This document shows positions 26,355-35,592 of a stretch of DNA of 64,000 nucleotides, piece after piece. Positions within the stretch are counted from its first letter, which is position 1; the number at the start of each line of letters is the position of its first letter. Both the position numbers and the translations under genes were made by a program. The stretch is from CALLPQ01 sp039819545. GTDB taxonomy: Bacteria; Pseudomonadota; Alphaproteobacteria; Caulobacterales; Parvularculaceae. The stretch is taken from the NCBI GenBank assembly GCA_039819545.1, contig JBCBRS010000009.1, positions 1 to 64,000 of the forward strand, in the 5' to 3' direction. The notes beneath the pieces were generated by a model, which was not told where the DNA came from, made no database searches, and saw only the letters and a list, made by a program, of their open reading frames with translations.

Positions 26355-27749
26355 ATGACAGGCACCCCTCAGACCCTCTCTTCAACCGGCAAAGATTTCG
26401 GATGGCTCGGTATTATCCGCCTGGGCCTTGTGCAAACGGCCATTGGCGCCATCGTCGTCCTGACCACCTCAACCCTTAACCGGGTCATGGTGGTGGAACT
26501 TGCCTTGCCCGCCGCATTACCGGGCGCTCTGGTCGGCTGGCACTATGCCGTGCAACTCGCTCGCCCGCGCTTTGGGTATGGCGCTGACCGGGGCGGCTCG
26601 CGCGCACCGTGGATATTTGGCGGCATGGTTGTTCTTGGTCTCGGGGCAATCCTTGCAACTTTGGCTGCCATGGTCATGGCGGGCTCGGCACTTAGTGGTA
26701 GCGTCCTTGCCATTGTGGCTTTTTTCCTCATCGGGATTGGCGTGGGTGCATCAGGGACGAACCTGCTTGCCCTCCTCGCAACCCATACCCGGCCCGCGCG
26801 CAAGGCAGCCGCTGCGGCAATCGTCTGGATCATGATGATTGTCGGCTTCGTGCTTACCGCCGCTATTGGCGGCTCGCTGCTTGATCCGTTTTCCATGCCA
26901 CGGCTCCTCACCGTGGCGAGCGGCATCGTCGCAATCGCCATCACCATCACAGGGCTAGCGCTTTGGCGGCTGGAGGGCGGGCTTGGCCGTCATCAGCCTA
27001 CGGATAATACTATTAATAGTAACGCTAAATCAGATTTTCGCACCGCATTTCGGGAGGTCTGGCAGGACGATCAGGCAAGACGCTTCACCGTCTTTGTGTT
27101 CGTTTCCATGCTTGCCTATAGCGCACAAGATTTGATCCTCGAGCCCTTTGCCGGACTTGTCTACGACTATACGCCCGGCGAATCCACAAAGCTTGCAGGT
27201 ACGCAAAATAGCGGTGTGCTCCTTGGCATGATCCTCACCGCGCTGATTGGCACAACCATCGGCAAATCGAGGGCCGGGTTTATGCGCGGCTGGACCGTCT
27301 TTGGGTGCGTCGCCTCGGCACTGGCGCTCGGTACCCTGAGTATCGGCGCCATGATTGGTCCTAGCTGGCCGCTCAAACCGTCGGTCTTCGCCCTTGGCCT
27401 TGCCAATGGCATGTTTGCCGTTGCGGCCATCGGTTCCATGATGACTCTTGCCAGCGCCGGGGCCTCGGCCACTGCGCGCGAGGGGACCCGCATGGGCCTG
27501 TGGGGCGCAGCGCAGGCCACGGCCTTTGGCCTTGGCGGGTTTATCGGCGCGCTCGCCGTTGACATTACCCGCACCGTCCTTGGCGAGGTTGCGCCCGCCT
27601 TTGCCAGTGTCTTTGCCGTGGAAGGCGCCATCTTCGTGATTGCCGCATGGCTTGCCTTGCGTGTGGGCCGCACGGACGCCGACGCACAGAGGCTGCCAGC
27701 GTTACCCACGGGAGAGACCCTGATAGGGGATCAACAGCCCGCTGTCTGA
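26355..27749 (+). CDS. PucC-family MFS protein of the bchG-bchP block (orf428 type)
   Basis: 464 residues, about 12 membrane helices, paralogue of LhaA at 8010. It keeps the family mark TLNRVMVVELALPAALPG (about 38-55) and the ARPRFGYGADRGGSRAPW loop. In purple bacteria the copy between bchG and bchP (orf428) is often labelled bacteriochlorophyll synthase 44.5 kDa chain, but a transport or antenna-assembly role is more likely from the fold. The ATG has GGAGAG about 7 bases upstream. A short polar loop near residues 217-228 is rich in Asn/Thr/Ser. Confidence 0.92.
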   Translation: MTGTPQTLSSTGKDFGWLGIIRLGLVQTAIGAIVVLTTSTLNRVMVVELALPAALPGALVGWHYAVQLARPRFGYGADRGGSRAPWIFGGMVVLGLGAILATLAAMVMAGSALSGSVLAIVAFFLIGIGVGASGTNLLALLATHTRPARKAAAAAIVWIMMIVGFVLTAAIGGSLLDPFSMPRLLTVASGIVAIAITITGLALWRLEGGLGRHQPTDNTINSNAKSDFRTAFREVWQDDQARRFTVFVFVSMLAYSAQDLILEPFAGLVYDYTPGESTKLAGTQNSGVLLGMILTALIGTTIGKSRAGFMRGWTVFGCVASALALGTLSIGAMIGPSWPLKPSVFALGLANGMFAVAAIGSMMTLASAGASATAREGTRMGLWGAAQATAFGLGGFIGALAVDITRTVLGEVAPAFASVFAVEGAIFVIAAWLALRVGRTDADAQRLPALPTGETLIGDQQPAV

Positions 27750-27818
27750 AAACAAGACCGTACACATCTCACCGGGCAGACCCAGCACCGCCCGCTACCG
27801 ACAAAAGGATGAAACAGG

Positions 27819-29051
27819 ATGATCACGAACGAACTCCTAGATTGCGTTGTTGTGGGCGGTGGACCCGCCGGCGCCACAGCCGCTGCGGACCTTGCCGATC
27901 AAGGCTACCGCGTCGTGCTGCTCGATAAGGCGGGGCGTATCAAGCCCTGTGGCGGTGCCATCCCGCCCCGGGCAATCCGCGATTTTGATATCCCCGACAG
28001 CCAGATTGTTGCCCGTGCCAATTCGGCCCGCATGGTCTCGCCCACCAGTAATGAGGTCGACATGCCAATCAATGGCGGATGTGTCGGTATGGTTGACCGC
28101 GAGCACTTTGATGAATTTTTGCGCGAGCGCGCCGCCGCGAAGGGCGCCGACTGGCGCAAGGGCACCTTCGTGCGCATTGACCGCGACACCGATGGTACGG
28201 CAATTGTCGTCTATACGCCAAAGACCGCAGGCCGCACCGGTAATACGAAAACGATCCGTACCCGCATGGTCATTGGTGCTGATGGGGCACGCTCCCAGGT
28301 TGCCCGCCAAACCGTGAAGGGTGCGGACAAGATCCCATGTGTCTTTGCCTATCACGAGATTATCCGCTCGCCCGGTGCGCGCCACGATCAATCCGCCTAC
28401 GCCTTTGATGGCAACCGCTGCGATATCTATTATCAGGGGCGGCTGTCACCCGATTTTTATGCCTGGATTTTTCCCCATGGCGACACAACCAGCGTCGGTG
28501 TGGGTAGCGCGAACAAGGGCTTCTCCCTACGCTCGGCCATCAGCAGTTTGCGGGCGGAAACGGCGCTTGACGCCTGTGAGACAGTGCGGACCGAAGGCGC
28601 GCCAATCCCGTTGAAACCACTCAAACGCTGGGATAATGGCCGTGATATTTTTCTTGCCGGCGATGCCGCCGGGTGTGTGGCACCTGCCTCAGGCGAGGGG
28701 ATTTATTACGCGCTTCTGGGTGGACGTACCGCCGCCGAAGCCGTGGCAGAGGTGTTGGCCACCGGTGATGTGAAGGCCTTTGCCCGGGCGCGCCGCCGCT
28801 ATATGGCCGAGCATGGCCGGGTCTTTTTCATTCTCGGGATCATGCAGCATTTCTGGTACCGCAGTGACAAGCGCCGCGAACGGTTTGTGAAAATCTGCGA
28901 AGACAAAGATGTCCAGCGGCTCACCTGGGAAGCTTATATGAACAAGAAGCTTGTTAAAGCCGATCATGCTGCCCACGCGAAAATATTTTTGAAAGATATG
29001 GCCCATCTTTTGGGCTTTGCCTCGAGCGGGCGCAATCGCGAGAGCGTGTGA
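27819..29051 (+). CDS. bchP: Geranylgeranyl reductase BchP
   Basis: Reduces the geranylgeranyl tail to phytyl with NADPH. 410 residues. FAD-binding motif VVGGGPAGATAAADLA (about 10-25), followed by the GGAIPPRAI segment (about 46-54) and the second FAD motif DIFLAGDAAGCVAPASGEGIYYAL (about 275-298 region). It lies 69 bases after the PucC-like gene and completes bacteriochlorophyll a after BchG. No idi gene follows, unlike in Rhodobacter. Confidence 0.95.
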   Translation: MITNELLDCVVVGGGPAGATAAADLADQGYRVVLLDKAGRIKPCGGAIPPRAIRDFDIPDSQIVARANSARMVSPTSNEVDMPINGGCVGMVDREHFDEFLRERAAAKGADWRKGTFVRIDRDTDGTAIVVYTPKTAGRTGNTKTIRTRMVIGADGARSQVARQTVKGADKIPCVFAYHEIIRSPGARHDQSAYAFDGNRCDIYYQGRLSPDFYAWIFPHGDTTSVGVGSANKGFSLRSAISSLRAETALDACETVRTEGAPIPLKPLKRWDNGRDIFLAGDAAGCVAPASGEGIYYALLGGRTAAEAVAEVLATGDVKAFARARRRYMAEHGRVFFILGIMQHFWYRSDKRRERFVKICEDKDVQRLTWEAYMNKKLVKADHAAHAKIFLKDMAHLLGFASSGRNRESV

Positions 29052-29161
29052 GGTGGGACCCGGGTGAAAACGGTCCTGGTCAAAAAGAAAATGAGGGTTC
29101 TTTGCTCCAATGGCGCGCGGCCCGCGTAATGCAACGCATACGCTAACCGGGATGCTGACCC

Positions 29162-29641
29162 ATGTCTGACCAGACCTTGCCCATTGTTGTTGCCGTTGGC
29201 CTCGTCCTTGTGGCGGCCATTGGCGGCGGTGCGCTCACCCGTATTGGGCCGTGGTATCGCTCCTTGAAAAAGTCATCGCTGAACCCCCCTGACTGGGCTT
29301 TCCCCACGGCATGGACCCTGATCTATCTCGTCACGGGCACAGCCGGTGTCCTCGCATGGCACAGTCTGGCGCCCGGCGATGAACGGCTGATCTTTCTAGG
29401 CCTCATCGGGTTAAACATGATCCTCAACGTGGCGTGGAGCGGTCTTTTTTTCACCTTGCAACGCCCTGACTGGGCTTTGGGGGAGGTTGCCGCCCTGTGG
29501 CTATCGGTTTTGGCCCTGTGTCTATGGGTGTGGCCAGCCAATGGGCTCGCCGGGGCATTATTTCTGCCCTATTTGGCGTGGACGGCCTTCGCTGCGTGGC
29601 TGAATCTCAGGGTCTACACGCTGAATCGCCCCTTTGCCTGA
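29162..29641 (+). CDS. tspO: TspO/MBR family tryptophan-rich sensory protein
   Basis: 159 residues with five membrane helices and the family pattern PWYRSLKKSSLNPPDWAFPTAWTLIY (start about 31), then NMILNVAWSGLFF (about 84-96). TspO binds tetrapyrroles; in Rhodobacter sphaeroides it sits in the outer membrane and dampens pigment gene expression through the PpsR/AppA system. Its position between bchP and hemC fits tetrapyrrole homeostasis. The intergenic gap from bchP is 110 bases with no clear terminator. Confidence 0.93.
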   Translation: MSDQTLPIVVAVGLVLVAAIGGGALTRIGPWYRSLKKSSLNPPDWAFPTAWTLIYLVTGTAGVLAWHSLAPGDERLIFLGLIGLNMILNVAWSGLFFTLQRPDWALGEVAALWLSVLALCLWVWPANGLAGALFLPYLAWTAFAAWLNLRVYTLNRPFA

Positions 29642-29659
29642 TGCGAGACATCTTTGCCT

Positions 29660-29941
29660 ATGCCCGCCTTTGCGCTTAGCCCGCTGCTGCTGGACGCCAT
29701 CCTTGTGGGGGTGGCGCTCGAACTGGTCGTGGGCGCCATTTACCTTTGGCGATGCAGGGCGCGTGCAGCTGTGTGGCCCTTGAGCTTGTTTCTCCTGTCC
29801 GGCTGGTTTCTCTTTCTGGCGCTGCGTCTGGTGGTGGCCGGCACTGCGCACGGCCCAGTTGCCCTTTGTCTTGGCGTTGCCTTTATCACCCATATCCTCT
29901 TGATCCGGTGGGGCCTTTCGCGCTTAAACCAAGACAGGTGA
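29660..29941 (+). CDS. Small membrane protein, unknown function
   Basis: 93 residues with three hydrophobic segments (about 9-29, 38-60 and 66-85) and basic loops. The ATG at 29660 is 18 bases after the tspO stop; a TTG two codons earlier is the other option. No domain recognised. Tight placement between tspO and hemC suggests co-transcription and possibly a role in tetrapyrrole or membrane assembly, by position only. Confidence 0.65.
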   Translation: MPAFALSPLLLDAILVGVALELVVGAIYLWRCRARAAVWPLSLFLLSGWFLFLALRLVVAGTAHGPVALCLGVAFITHILLIRWGLSRLNQDR

Positions 29942-29988
29942 CGCCAGATACCCGGTTGCCGCTCGCTTGAGAGAGACTGATCAGTACC

Positions 29989-30975
29989 ATGAAAATCGGC
30001 ACGCGTTCCAGCACCATGGCCCTTGCGCAGACCAATGAAATCGTCGCGCAGTTGCGTGCCGCGATCCCCGGTCTTCAGCCGGCAGTCGTTCATTTCAAAC
30101 CGCGCGGCGATGTGGACCAGACCTCGAAGCTTGATCGCCATGGCGGCAAGGGCGGTGCCTTCGTTGCTGAAATTCGCGAGGCCATGCGCAACGGCACTCT
30201 TGATGCGGCGATGCATTCGCTGAAAGACGTGCCGGGTGATGAGGAAGCACCGGGCCTTGTCTTTGCCGCCTATCTCAAACGCGAAGCGGTGGAGGATGCG
30301 CTCGTTCTGCACCCCGACCTCTCGCTTGAGACGCTGGAGGCAAAGGGCGGCGAGGGGCTGAAACTGGGGACCAATTCCGTTCGCCGGGCCGCCTTTCTGG
30401 CGGAGCTTTATCCGCAGGCGGAGATTATTCACTATCGCGGCGCGGCCGATACCCGCATTGCAAAGCTCGACGCCCGTCAACTGCAAAACCTACCCGGCGG
30501 GGGGCAGGTGGGCCCCGCCGATGCGCTTGTCATGGCAAAAAGTGGTCTTGGCCGTGTGGGGCTTGCCGATAGAATCGTCAAAACCTATCCGCCGACGCAG
30601 ATGTTGCCCGCAGTAGGACAGGGGATCGTCGTTGTGGAATGCGCCGCCCATGACTGGAAAACCCGCGAAATGCTGGCATTGATCGACGATGCTGACGCGC
30701 GAATGGCCGCCATGGCTGAACGGGAAATGCTGTGGATCCTGAACGGGCATTGTAACGCGCCCATCGCTGGGCTTGCCATGCGCAACGGTGATCAATTGAC
30801 CTTACGCGCGGCGGTGCTCAGCCTTGACGGGAAAACCATCATAAGGGGTGAGCGCACTGGGCCTGCTGAAAAACCGCGCGAGCTTGGCCGCAGTGTTGGC
30901 CTGTCATTGTTGGCCGAAGGCGCAGACGCGCTGATTGCTGGTTCTGCCCCCGACGGCACCTTAGGCGCTGTGTAG
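29989..30975 (+). CDS. hemC: Hydroxymethylbilane synthase, divergent form
   Basis: Polymerises four porphobilinogen units to hydroxymethylbilane. 328 residues with GTRSSTMALAQT at the N-terminus, the catalytic HSLKDVP (D80) and the dipyrromethane cofactor cysteine C255 in NGHCNAPIAG. The usual proteobacterial motif around this Cys has GGC, so His before Cys and the NAPIAG tail are uncommon. Residues about 165-178 carry a Gly-rich loop (LPGGGQVGP). Its place at the end of a PGC, apart from hemA and hemB, suggests a dedicated copy for bacteriochlorophyll; whether a second hemC exists cannot be seen here. Confidence 0.93.
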   Translation: MKIGTRSSTMALAQTNEIVAQLRAAIPGLQPAVVHFKPRGDVDQTSKLDRHGGKGGAFVAEIREAMRNGTLDAAMHSLKDVPGDEEAPGLVFAAYLKREAVEDALVLHPDLSLETLEAKGGEGLKLGTNSVRRAAFLAELYPQAEIIHYRGAADTRIAKLDARQLQNLPGGGQVGPADALVMAKSGLGRVGLADRIVKTYPPTQMLPAVGQGIVVVECAAHDWKTREMLALIDDADARMAAMAEREMLWILNGHCNAPIAGLAMRNGDQLTLRAAVLSLDGKTIIRGERTGPAEKPRELGRSVGLSLLAEGADALIAGSAPDGTLGAV

Positions 30976-30985
30976 GGAGAGGGCG

Positions 30986-31477
30986 ATGGTTTTACTGGTT
31001 TACCTTGTCCTTCTTGTTGCTCTTGGCATCATTGCGATGCAGGCCCTGCAACTGGGCCGGGACCGCTCAAAAACGGGCATCTTGAAAGGGCCAAAGAGTG
31101 GTGGGCCGATGATTGACGGCACGGCTGACAGTCCCGCGACGCCTGCTGCGGCGGTTGCACAAACTATGGCCGACCTGGAAACGGCGCAAGCTGCTCTGCG
31201 TACGGCCTATCCAACGCTTGCGCGGATGCTGGGGGGATATCTTCACGCCGAAGCCGTCTTTGGCGCCGATAGTCTGGAGGCGGTGGTGAAGGATATGGTG
31301 CTCGACTGGCAACCGGAAAGCAAAGCGATCACCGACGACATTGCCCGTGTCCTCGCCGACAATAGCGAGGAGAGCGCTGTGCGCGCGGTCGTGAAATCCT
31401 TCTGCGCCATAGACCTTGAGGAAGAGGGATATCGATCCTGGCTTATCTGGCTACAAGGTCAGTTTAATCCGTTATAG
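30986..31477 (+). CDS. Membrane-anchored protein of unknown function after hemC
   Basis: 163 residues: one N-terminal membrane helix (about 2-22), a Pro/Ala/Thr-rich linker (about 30-55) and an acidic helical C-terminal domain (about 58-163). The ATG lies 10 bases after the hemC stop with AGGGAGAGG in between, so it is co-translated with hemC. No domain recognised. Confidence 0.7.
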   Translation: MVLLVYLVLLVALGIIAMQALQLGRDRSKTGILKGPKSGGPMIDGTADSPATPAAAVAQTMADLETAQAALRTAYPTLARMLGGYLHAEAVFGADSLEAVVKDMVLDWQPESKAITDDIARVLADNSEESAVRAVVKSFCAIDLEEEGYRSWLIWLQGQFNPL

Positions 31478-31540
31478 GATTATGAGCGCAAGCGTTTTTA
31501 TTTCTGGGTTTGGCCCGTGCGTTATTTGGGCAAGCGCCGT

Positions 31541-31705
31541 ATTTGCTTGGCAGACCCCGGATCAAGTCCAGGCCTGCGGCGTAAATGTCTAAGCTTTATG
31601 CCGTATTCGCGGGCAAACGTAGCGCCGACCCGGGACCTGTCGAAGCAACCTTTGAACCCGTTGAAACAGGTGCCGTCCCGCGGGCCGGGGACACGGGATA
31701 AAGTC
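31541..31705. repeat. GC-rich intergenic repeats, inverted copy
   Basis: 31601-31640 matches, in reverse complement, the 22430-22470 part of the repeat near ppsR at about 37 of 40 bases. It is flanked by related GC-rich segments (ACCCCGGATC near 31555 and CGGGCCGGGGACACGGG near 31681). It fills most of the gap between two converging unknown genes. Confidence 0.7.
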
Positions 31706-31708
31706 CCA

Positions 31709-32170
31709 TCACGCCCCGCGCTGTTTTGCGCGATACCGCCGGGGCCGGGTCTCGCCGCGCGGTGTTTGCGATTGTGAGGTGCCCGGTTTTTGTCGCTGGC
31801 GAAATCGCTTGGGGCGCTCGGCCTGCTCTTCCCCTTTCACCATAGGTGCACCGTGGATGTCGCGCAGTGTCACCTGGCGCATGGCGTGGAGTTCTTCGGA
31901 TAGATGCCCTTCGGTGACCCGGGTCTTTGCATCGGGCTCAACCGAACCAGCCTTTCGCGCCGCAAACCGTTGCCGCGCTTCGTTGCCGGTGGTGCTCGTG
32001 CGTGACTTTTTTCGGTAGGTGGCGATTTCGTCCCCGGGGTCTTCGAACCGATCACGGCGCAGGCCGAGAAGGCCGCTTTCCCCGGCGCTGCGCGCATTCA
32101 CATTGCTGATGTACCAATACAGGACACAGCCAAGAAAAATCTGCGTGGCGAAAAAGGTGATGGCATCCAT
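31709..32170 (-). CDS. Small basic membrane protein, unknown function
   Basis: 153 residues from the ATG at 32170, which has AGGAGA 9 bases upstream; the frame is open further left without support. One N-terminal helix (about 4-24, FFATQIFLGCVLYWYI) is followed by a long, highly charged tail ending in Arg/Lys/Gln-rich sequence. The tail is probably cytoplasmic and disordered. No family recognised. It marks the edge of the PGC and converges with the hemC block. Confidence 0.6.
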   Translation of the reverse strand: MDAITFFATQIFLGCVLYWYISNVNARSAGESGLLGLRRDRFEDPGDEIATYRKKSRTSTTGNEARQRFAARKAGSVEPDAKTRVTEGHLSEELHAMRQVTLRDIHGAPMVKGEEQAERPKRFRQRQKPGTSQSQTPRGETRPRRYRAKQRGA

Positions 32171-32333
32171 CGGGGGCAATCTCCTTTCTTCATCCTCGTC
32201 GTTTTCGTTGGGCCATCCAACCGCCATGCGGGATAAAAGTCCATGGCCGCGCATGGCTTAACAGGCACAATTGCGCTATTGCCGTGCAGCTTTTGTGCCC
32301 GCTTTTTTCAAGGGGCCGAACAGGAAATGAGCC

Positions 32334-33146
32334 ATGGCGGACTATCGCGGAAAATGGGCCTTGATTACCGGTGCGTCGGCGGGCATCGGCGCCTGCTTTG
32401 CTGAACAGCTCGCGGCAAAAGGCGCAAACCTTGTGCTCACGGCCCGCCGCGATGATCGGCTCACCGCGCTCGCGGAAAAGCTCTCCGCAGCGTACAGGAT
32501 CGACGTTCATGTGGAGGCAATTGATTTTGCTGATCCCGATGCTGCCGAAACACTCATGGCGCGGTTAGCAGCGCATCCGCAAATTACGATTGATATTCTG
32601 ATCAATAATGCCGGGTTCGGATTAACCGGGGACTATCTTGACCATGATTGGCCAGATCACCGTGCCTTTATCAATTTGATGATTACCCATTATTGCGGCC
32701 TGACCCATCTTTGCCTACCGGGGATGGTGGAGCGCGGCTTTGGCCGGATTATTCAGGTGGCGTCGGTCGCCGGGCTTGTTCCCGGTGGGCGTGGCCATAC
32801 CCTATATGGGGCTTCAAAAGGGTTCTTGATCAGTTTTGCGCAATCGCTCGCCGCCGAATATGAAGACCGTCATGTCTACACGACGGCGCTATGCCCCGGT
32901 TTTACGTATACGGAGTTTCATGATGTCAATGAGACCCGCCATCTGATCGCAAAGCTGCCCAGGACCATGGTGATGCCGGTGGAACCGGTGGTGGAGGGGG
33001 CACTTCAAGCTGTTGAGCGCCGCCATGTGGTTTACGTGCCGGGGTCGGTCAACAAAGCCCTCGTCTGGGTCGCAAAAGCGTTGCCACGGCCATGGGCCGC
33101 TGCGCTAATGCGGGCCAATTCCGCCCGGGTTCGCAATGCCGGTTGA
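32334..33146 (+). CDS. Short-chain dehydrogenase/reductase
   Basis: 270 residues of the classical SDR fold. Cofactor motif TGASAGIG (12-19) with a following TARRD that favours NADP(H); NNAG near 89-92; catalytic Y158 and K162 in YGASK. The group resembles DltE/YqjQ-type oxidoreductases with a longer C-terminal helix and no obvious substrate clue. It converges with maeB, with 12 bases between the stops. Confidence 0.88.
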   Translation: MADYRGKWALITGASAGIGACFAEQLAAKGANLVLTARRDDRLTALAEKLSAAYRIDVHVEAIDFADPDAAETLMARLAAHPQITIDILINNAGFGLTGDYLDHDWPDHRAFINLMITHYCGLTHLCLPGMVERGFGRIIQVASVAGLVPGGRGHTLYGASKGFLISFAQSLAAEYEDRHVYTTALCPGFTYTEFHDVNETRHLIAKLPRTMVMPVEPVVEGALQAVERRHVVYVPGSVNKALVWVAKALPRPWAAALMRANSARVRNAG

Positions 33147-33158
33147 CAGACTTGAAGG

Positions 33159-35459
33159 CTAGCGTTTTTCGGCTGCCCAGTCGCGGTGTTCATCATCGAG
33201 CTTCGCGGCGGCCATCACCGCGAGCGTGACAATATCAGAAACGCGCGAGCCGATTTGGACAATTTGCACAGGCTTTTCAAGACCGATTAGAAGCGGGCCG
33301 ATCACCGTTGCCTCCCCAATCTCGCCCAGCAGTTTGGTGGAGATGGAACCCGAATGCAGACCGGGCACCACGAGGACATTTGCGTCGCCCTTAAGGCGGG
33401 AGAATGGGAAGGCCGCCTCGCGGTAACTTTCATTGAGGGCCATCCGGGGGGTCATTTCTCCCTCATAAGGGAAATCCACATCGGCGCGGCTGTCCAGGAC
33501 CTTAACGGCCCCTGACACCCGGCGCGAATGCTCCGTATCAGGATTACCGAAGTTTGAGTAGGAAACAAAAGCAACATTGGGATCAGCGCCAAGCCGCCGC
33601 GCCGCATGGGCCGCCTGCACCGCGATCTCGGCCAAGTCCTCAGAGCTTGGAAATTCCGAGATGTTAGTATCTGCCATGAAAAGCGTGCGGTTTTTGGCGA
33701 GGATGATCGACATCCCCACCAGACGTTCGCCCTGACGCGGGTCGAGGGCAAGGCGCACATTATTGAGCGCCACATCAAAGTTGCGCGTTACACCGGTGAC
33801 CATCCCATCGGCGTGACCGGCCGCCAGCATACAGGCACCAAAGACGTTGCGGTCTGTATTGACGAGCCGCTGGGCGTCGCGGAAAAGATATCCCTTGCGT
33901 TGCAGGCGCGCATAAAGATCATTCGTGTATTGCGGATTATGGGTCGACAGCCGGGCGTTCCAGATATCGATGCCGCAATCTTCCGGTATGCCCGCTTCGC
34001 GCATACCCTGCTTCACCTCTTCTTCGCGGCCAATCAGGATTGCTTTGCCAAAATCTTCCTGCTGGAACCGGTGGGCTGCGCGGATCACCGACTGGTCTTC
34101 ACCCTCGGCAAAGACGATCCGGCGCGGTGTTTTTTGACCGCGAATCTGGCCGTAGACTTTTTGCATAAAGGACGCCGACGGATCAAGCCGGGCGGCAAGG
34201 GTTTGCTGATAGGCCTTCAGGTCCTTGATCGGCTTGCGCGCAACCCCGCTATCGGCGGCGGCTTTCGCGACAGCAGGCGGTATCTGCGAGATCAGACGGG
34301 GGTCAAAGGGCGTTGGAATAATATAGCCGCGCCCGTATTTCAGCCGCTTGCCATAGGCAGAGGCAACCTCGTCAGGCACATCCTCGCGCGCTAGGCTGGC
34401 CAGTGCCTCGGCGCAGGCAATTTTCATTTCATCATTAATGGTCCGTGCACGCACATCAAGGGCACCGCGAAAAATATAGGGAAAGCCCAGCACATTATTA
34501 ACCTGGTTCGGATAATCCGACCGACCGGTGGCAATGATCGCGTCGTCACGGACCGCACGGATATCATCGGGGAGAATTTCCGGGTCCGGGTTGGCCATGA
34601 CAAAGCAGATCGGATTCTTGGCCATGGATTTGATCATCGACTGGTTGACGGCGCCCGCCACTGACAAACCGATCAGCACATCGGCACCGTCAACGGCCTC
34701 GGCCAGTGTGCGCTTGTCTGTCTCCACCGCATGGGCCGAACGCCACTGGTCGAGCCCTTCGCGGCCCGGATGCAAAACCCCCTTGGAATCGCAAACGAGC
34801 GCATTTTCGTGGGGCAAGCCCATGGCCTTGATAAGGCCAATGACGGACAGTGCCGAGGAACCGGCACCGGAAACCGCGACTTTCACTTCCTTGATGGATT
34901 TGCCAGTAATATCGAGCGCGTTCAGTAATCCCGCTGCCGCGATGATGGCTGTTCCATGCTGATCATCATGGAAGACGGGAATATCCATGAGCTCCTTAAG
35001 CGCCTGTTCGATGATAAAGCTTTCGGGCGCCGCGATATCTTCCAGATTGATCCCGCCAAAGGCCGGGCCCAGATATTTTACACAATTGATAAAGGCGTCG
35101 GCATCTTTGGTATCGACTTCAAGGTCAATGGAATCGATATCGGCAAATCGTTTGAATAGAACAGACTTCCCCTCCATCACCGGTTTAGAGGCGAGCGCCC
35201 CCAAATCGCCGAGGCCAAGAATAGCTGTCCCATTGGAGATCACGGCAACCATGTTGCCTTTAGAGGTATAATCATAGGCAGCATCGGCGTTTTCGGCGAT
35301 GTGCTTGACGGGCACAGCAACGCCCGGCGAATAGGCGAGGGACAGATCGCGCTGCGTTGCCATGGGTTTGGTGGGAGAGATCGCCAGTTTGCCTGGCTTG
35401 GCGCCCGCATGAAAAGCAAGCGCTTCCTCGTCGGTAAATTTGATGGAGTTATCGTCCAT
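33159..35459 (-). CDS. maeB: NADP-dependent malic enzyme, phosphotransacetylase-like C-terminal fusion
   Basis: Oxidative decarboxylation of malate to pyruvate, supplying NADPH for biosynthesis. 766 residues in two parts: malic enzyme (about 1-430, with SYTPGV-like LAYSPGVAVP and the dinucleotide motif VSGAGSSALS near 195-204) and a PTA-like domain (about 435-760), which in this family is regulatory and usually catalytically inactive. Standard length for alphaproteobacterial MaeB. It supports growth on acetate and organic acids, in line with the acetate module further right. Confidence 0.95.
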   Translation of the reverse strand: MDDNSIKFTDEEALAFHAGAKPGKLAISPTKPMATQRDLSLAYSPGVAVPVKHIAENADAAYDYTSKGNMVAVISNGTAILGLGDLGALASKPVMEGKSVLFKRFADIDSIDLEVDTKDADAFINCVKYLGPAFGGINLEDIAAPESFIIEQALKELMDIPVFHDDQHGTAIIAAAGLLNALDITGKSIKEVKVAVSGAGSSALSVIGLIKAMGLPHENALVCDSKGVLHPGREGLDQWRSAHAVETDKRTLAEAVDGADVLIGLSVAGAVNQSMIKSMAKNPICFVMANPDPEILPDDIRAVRDDAIIATGRSDYPNQVNNVLGFPYIFRGALDVRARTINDEMKIACAEALASLAREDVPDEVASAYGKRLKYGRGYIIPTPFDPRLISQIPPAVAKAAADSGVARKPIKDLKAYQQTLAARLDPSASFMQKVYGQIRGQKTPRRIVFAEGEDQSVIRAAHRFQQEDFGKAILIGREEEVKQGMREAGIPEDCGIDIWNARLSTHNPQYTNDLYARLQRKGYLFRDAQRLVNTDRNVFGACMLAAGHADGMVTGVTRNFDVALNNVRLALDPRQGERLVGMSIILAKNRTLFMADTNISEFPSSEDLAEIAVQAAHAARRLGADPNVAFVSYSNFGNPDTEHSRRVSGAVKVLDSRADVDFPYEGEMTPRMALNESYREAAFPFSRLKGDANVLVVPGLHSGSISTKLLGEIGEATVIGPLLIGLEKPVQIVQIGSRVSDIVTLAVMAAAKLDDEHRDWAAEKR

Positions 35460-35592
35460 TATTTCTTTCCTTTTTTCGGGGGCTTACCGACATTTCCGGG
35501 GGCTGTTAAGAGGGGTATGGTGACATTGTGGCCGGGCTGGTCAACACCTATATCTTACCGACGCGATATCTACCGGAGCGAAAGGCGCATCC

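Noticed and set aside
27167..27709. 180-codon frame opposite the PucC-like gene
   Set aside because: Antisense to a clear membrane protein gene; Ala/Pro/Arg-rich composition is typical of shadow frames in GC-rich DNA.
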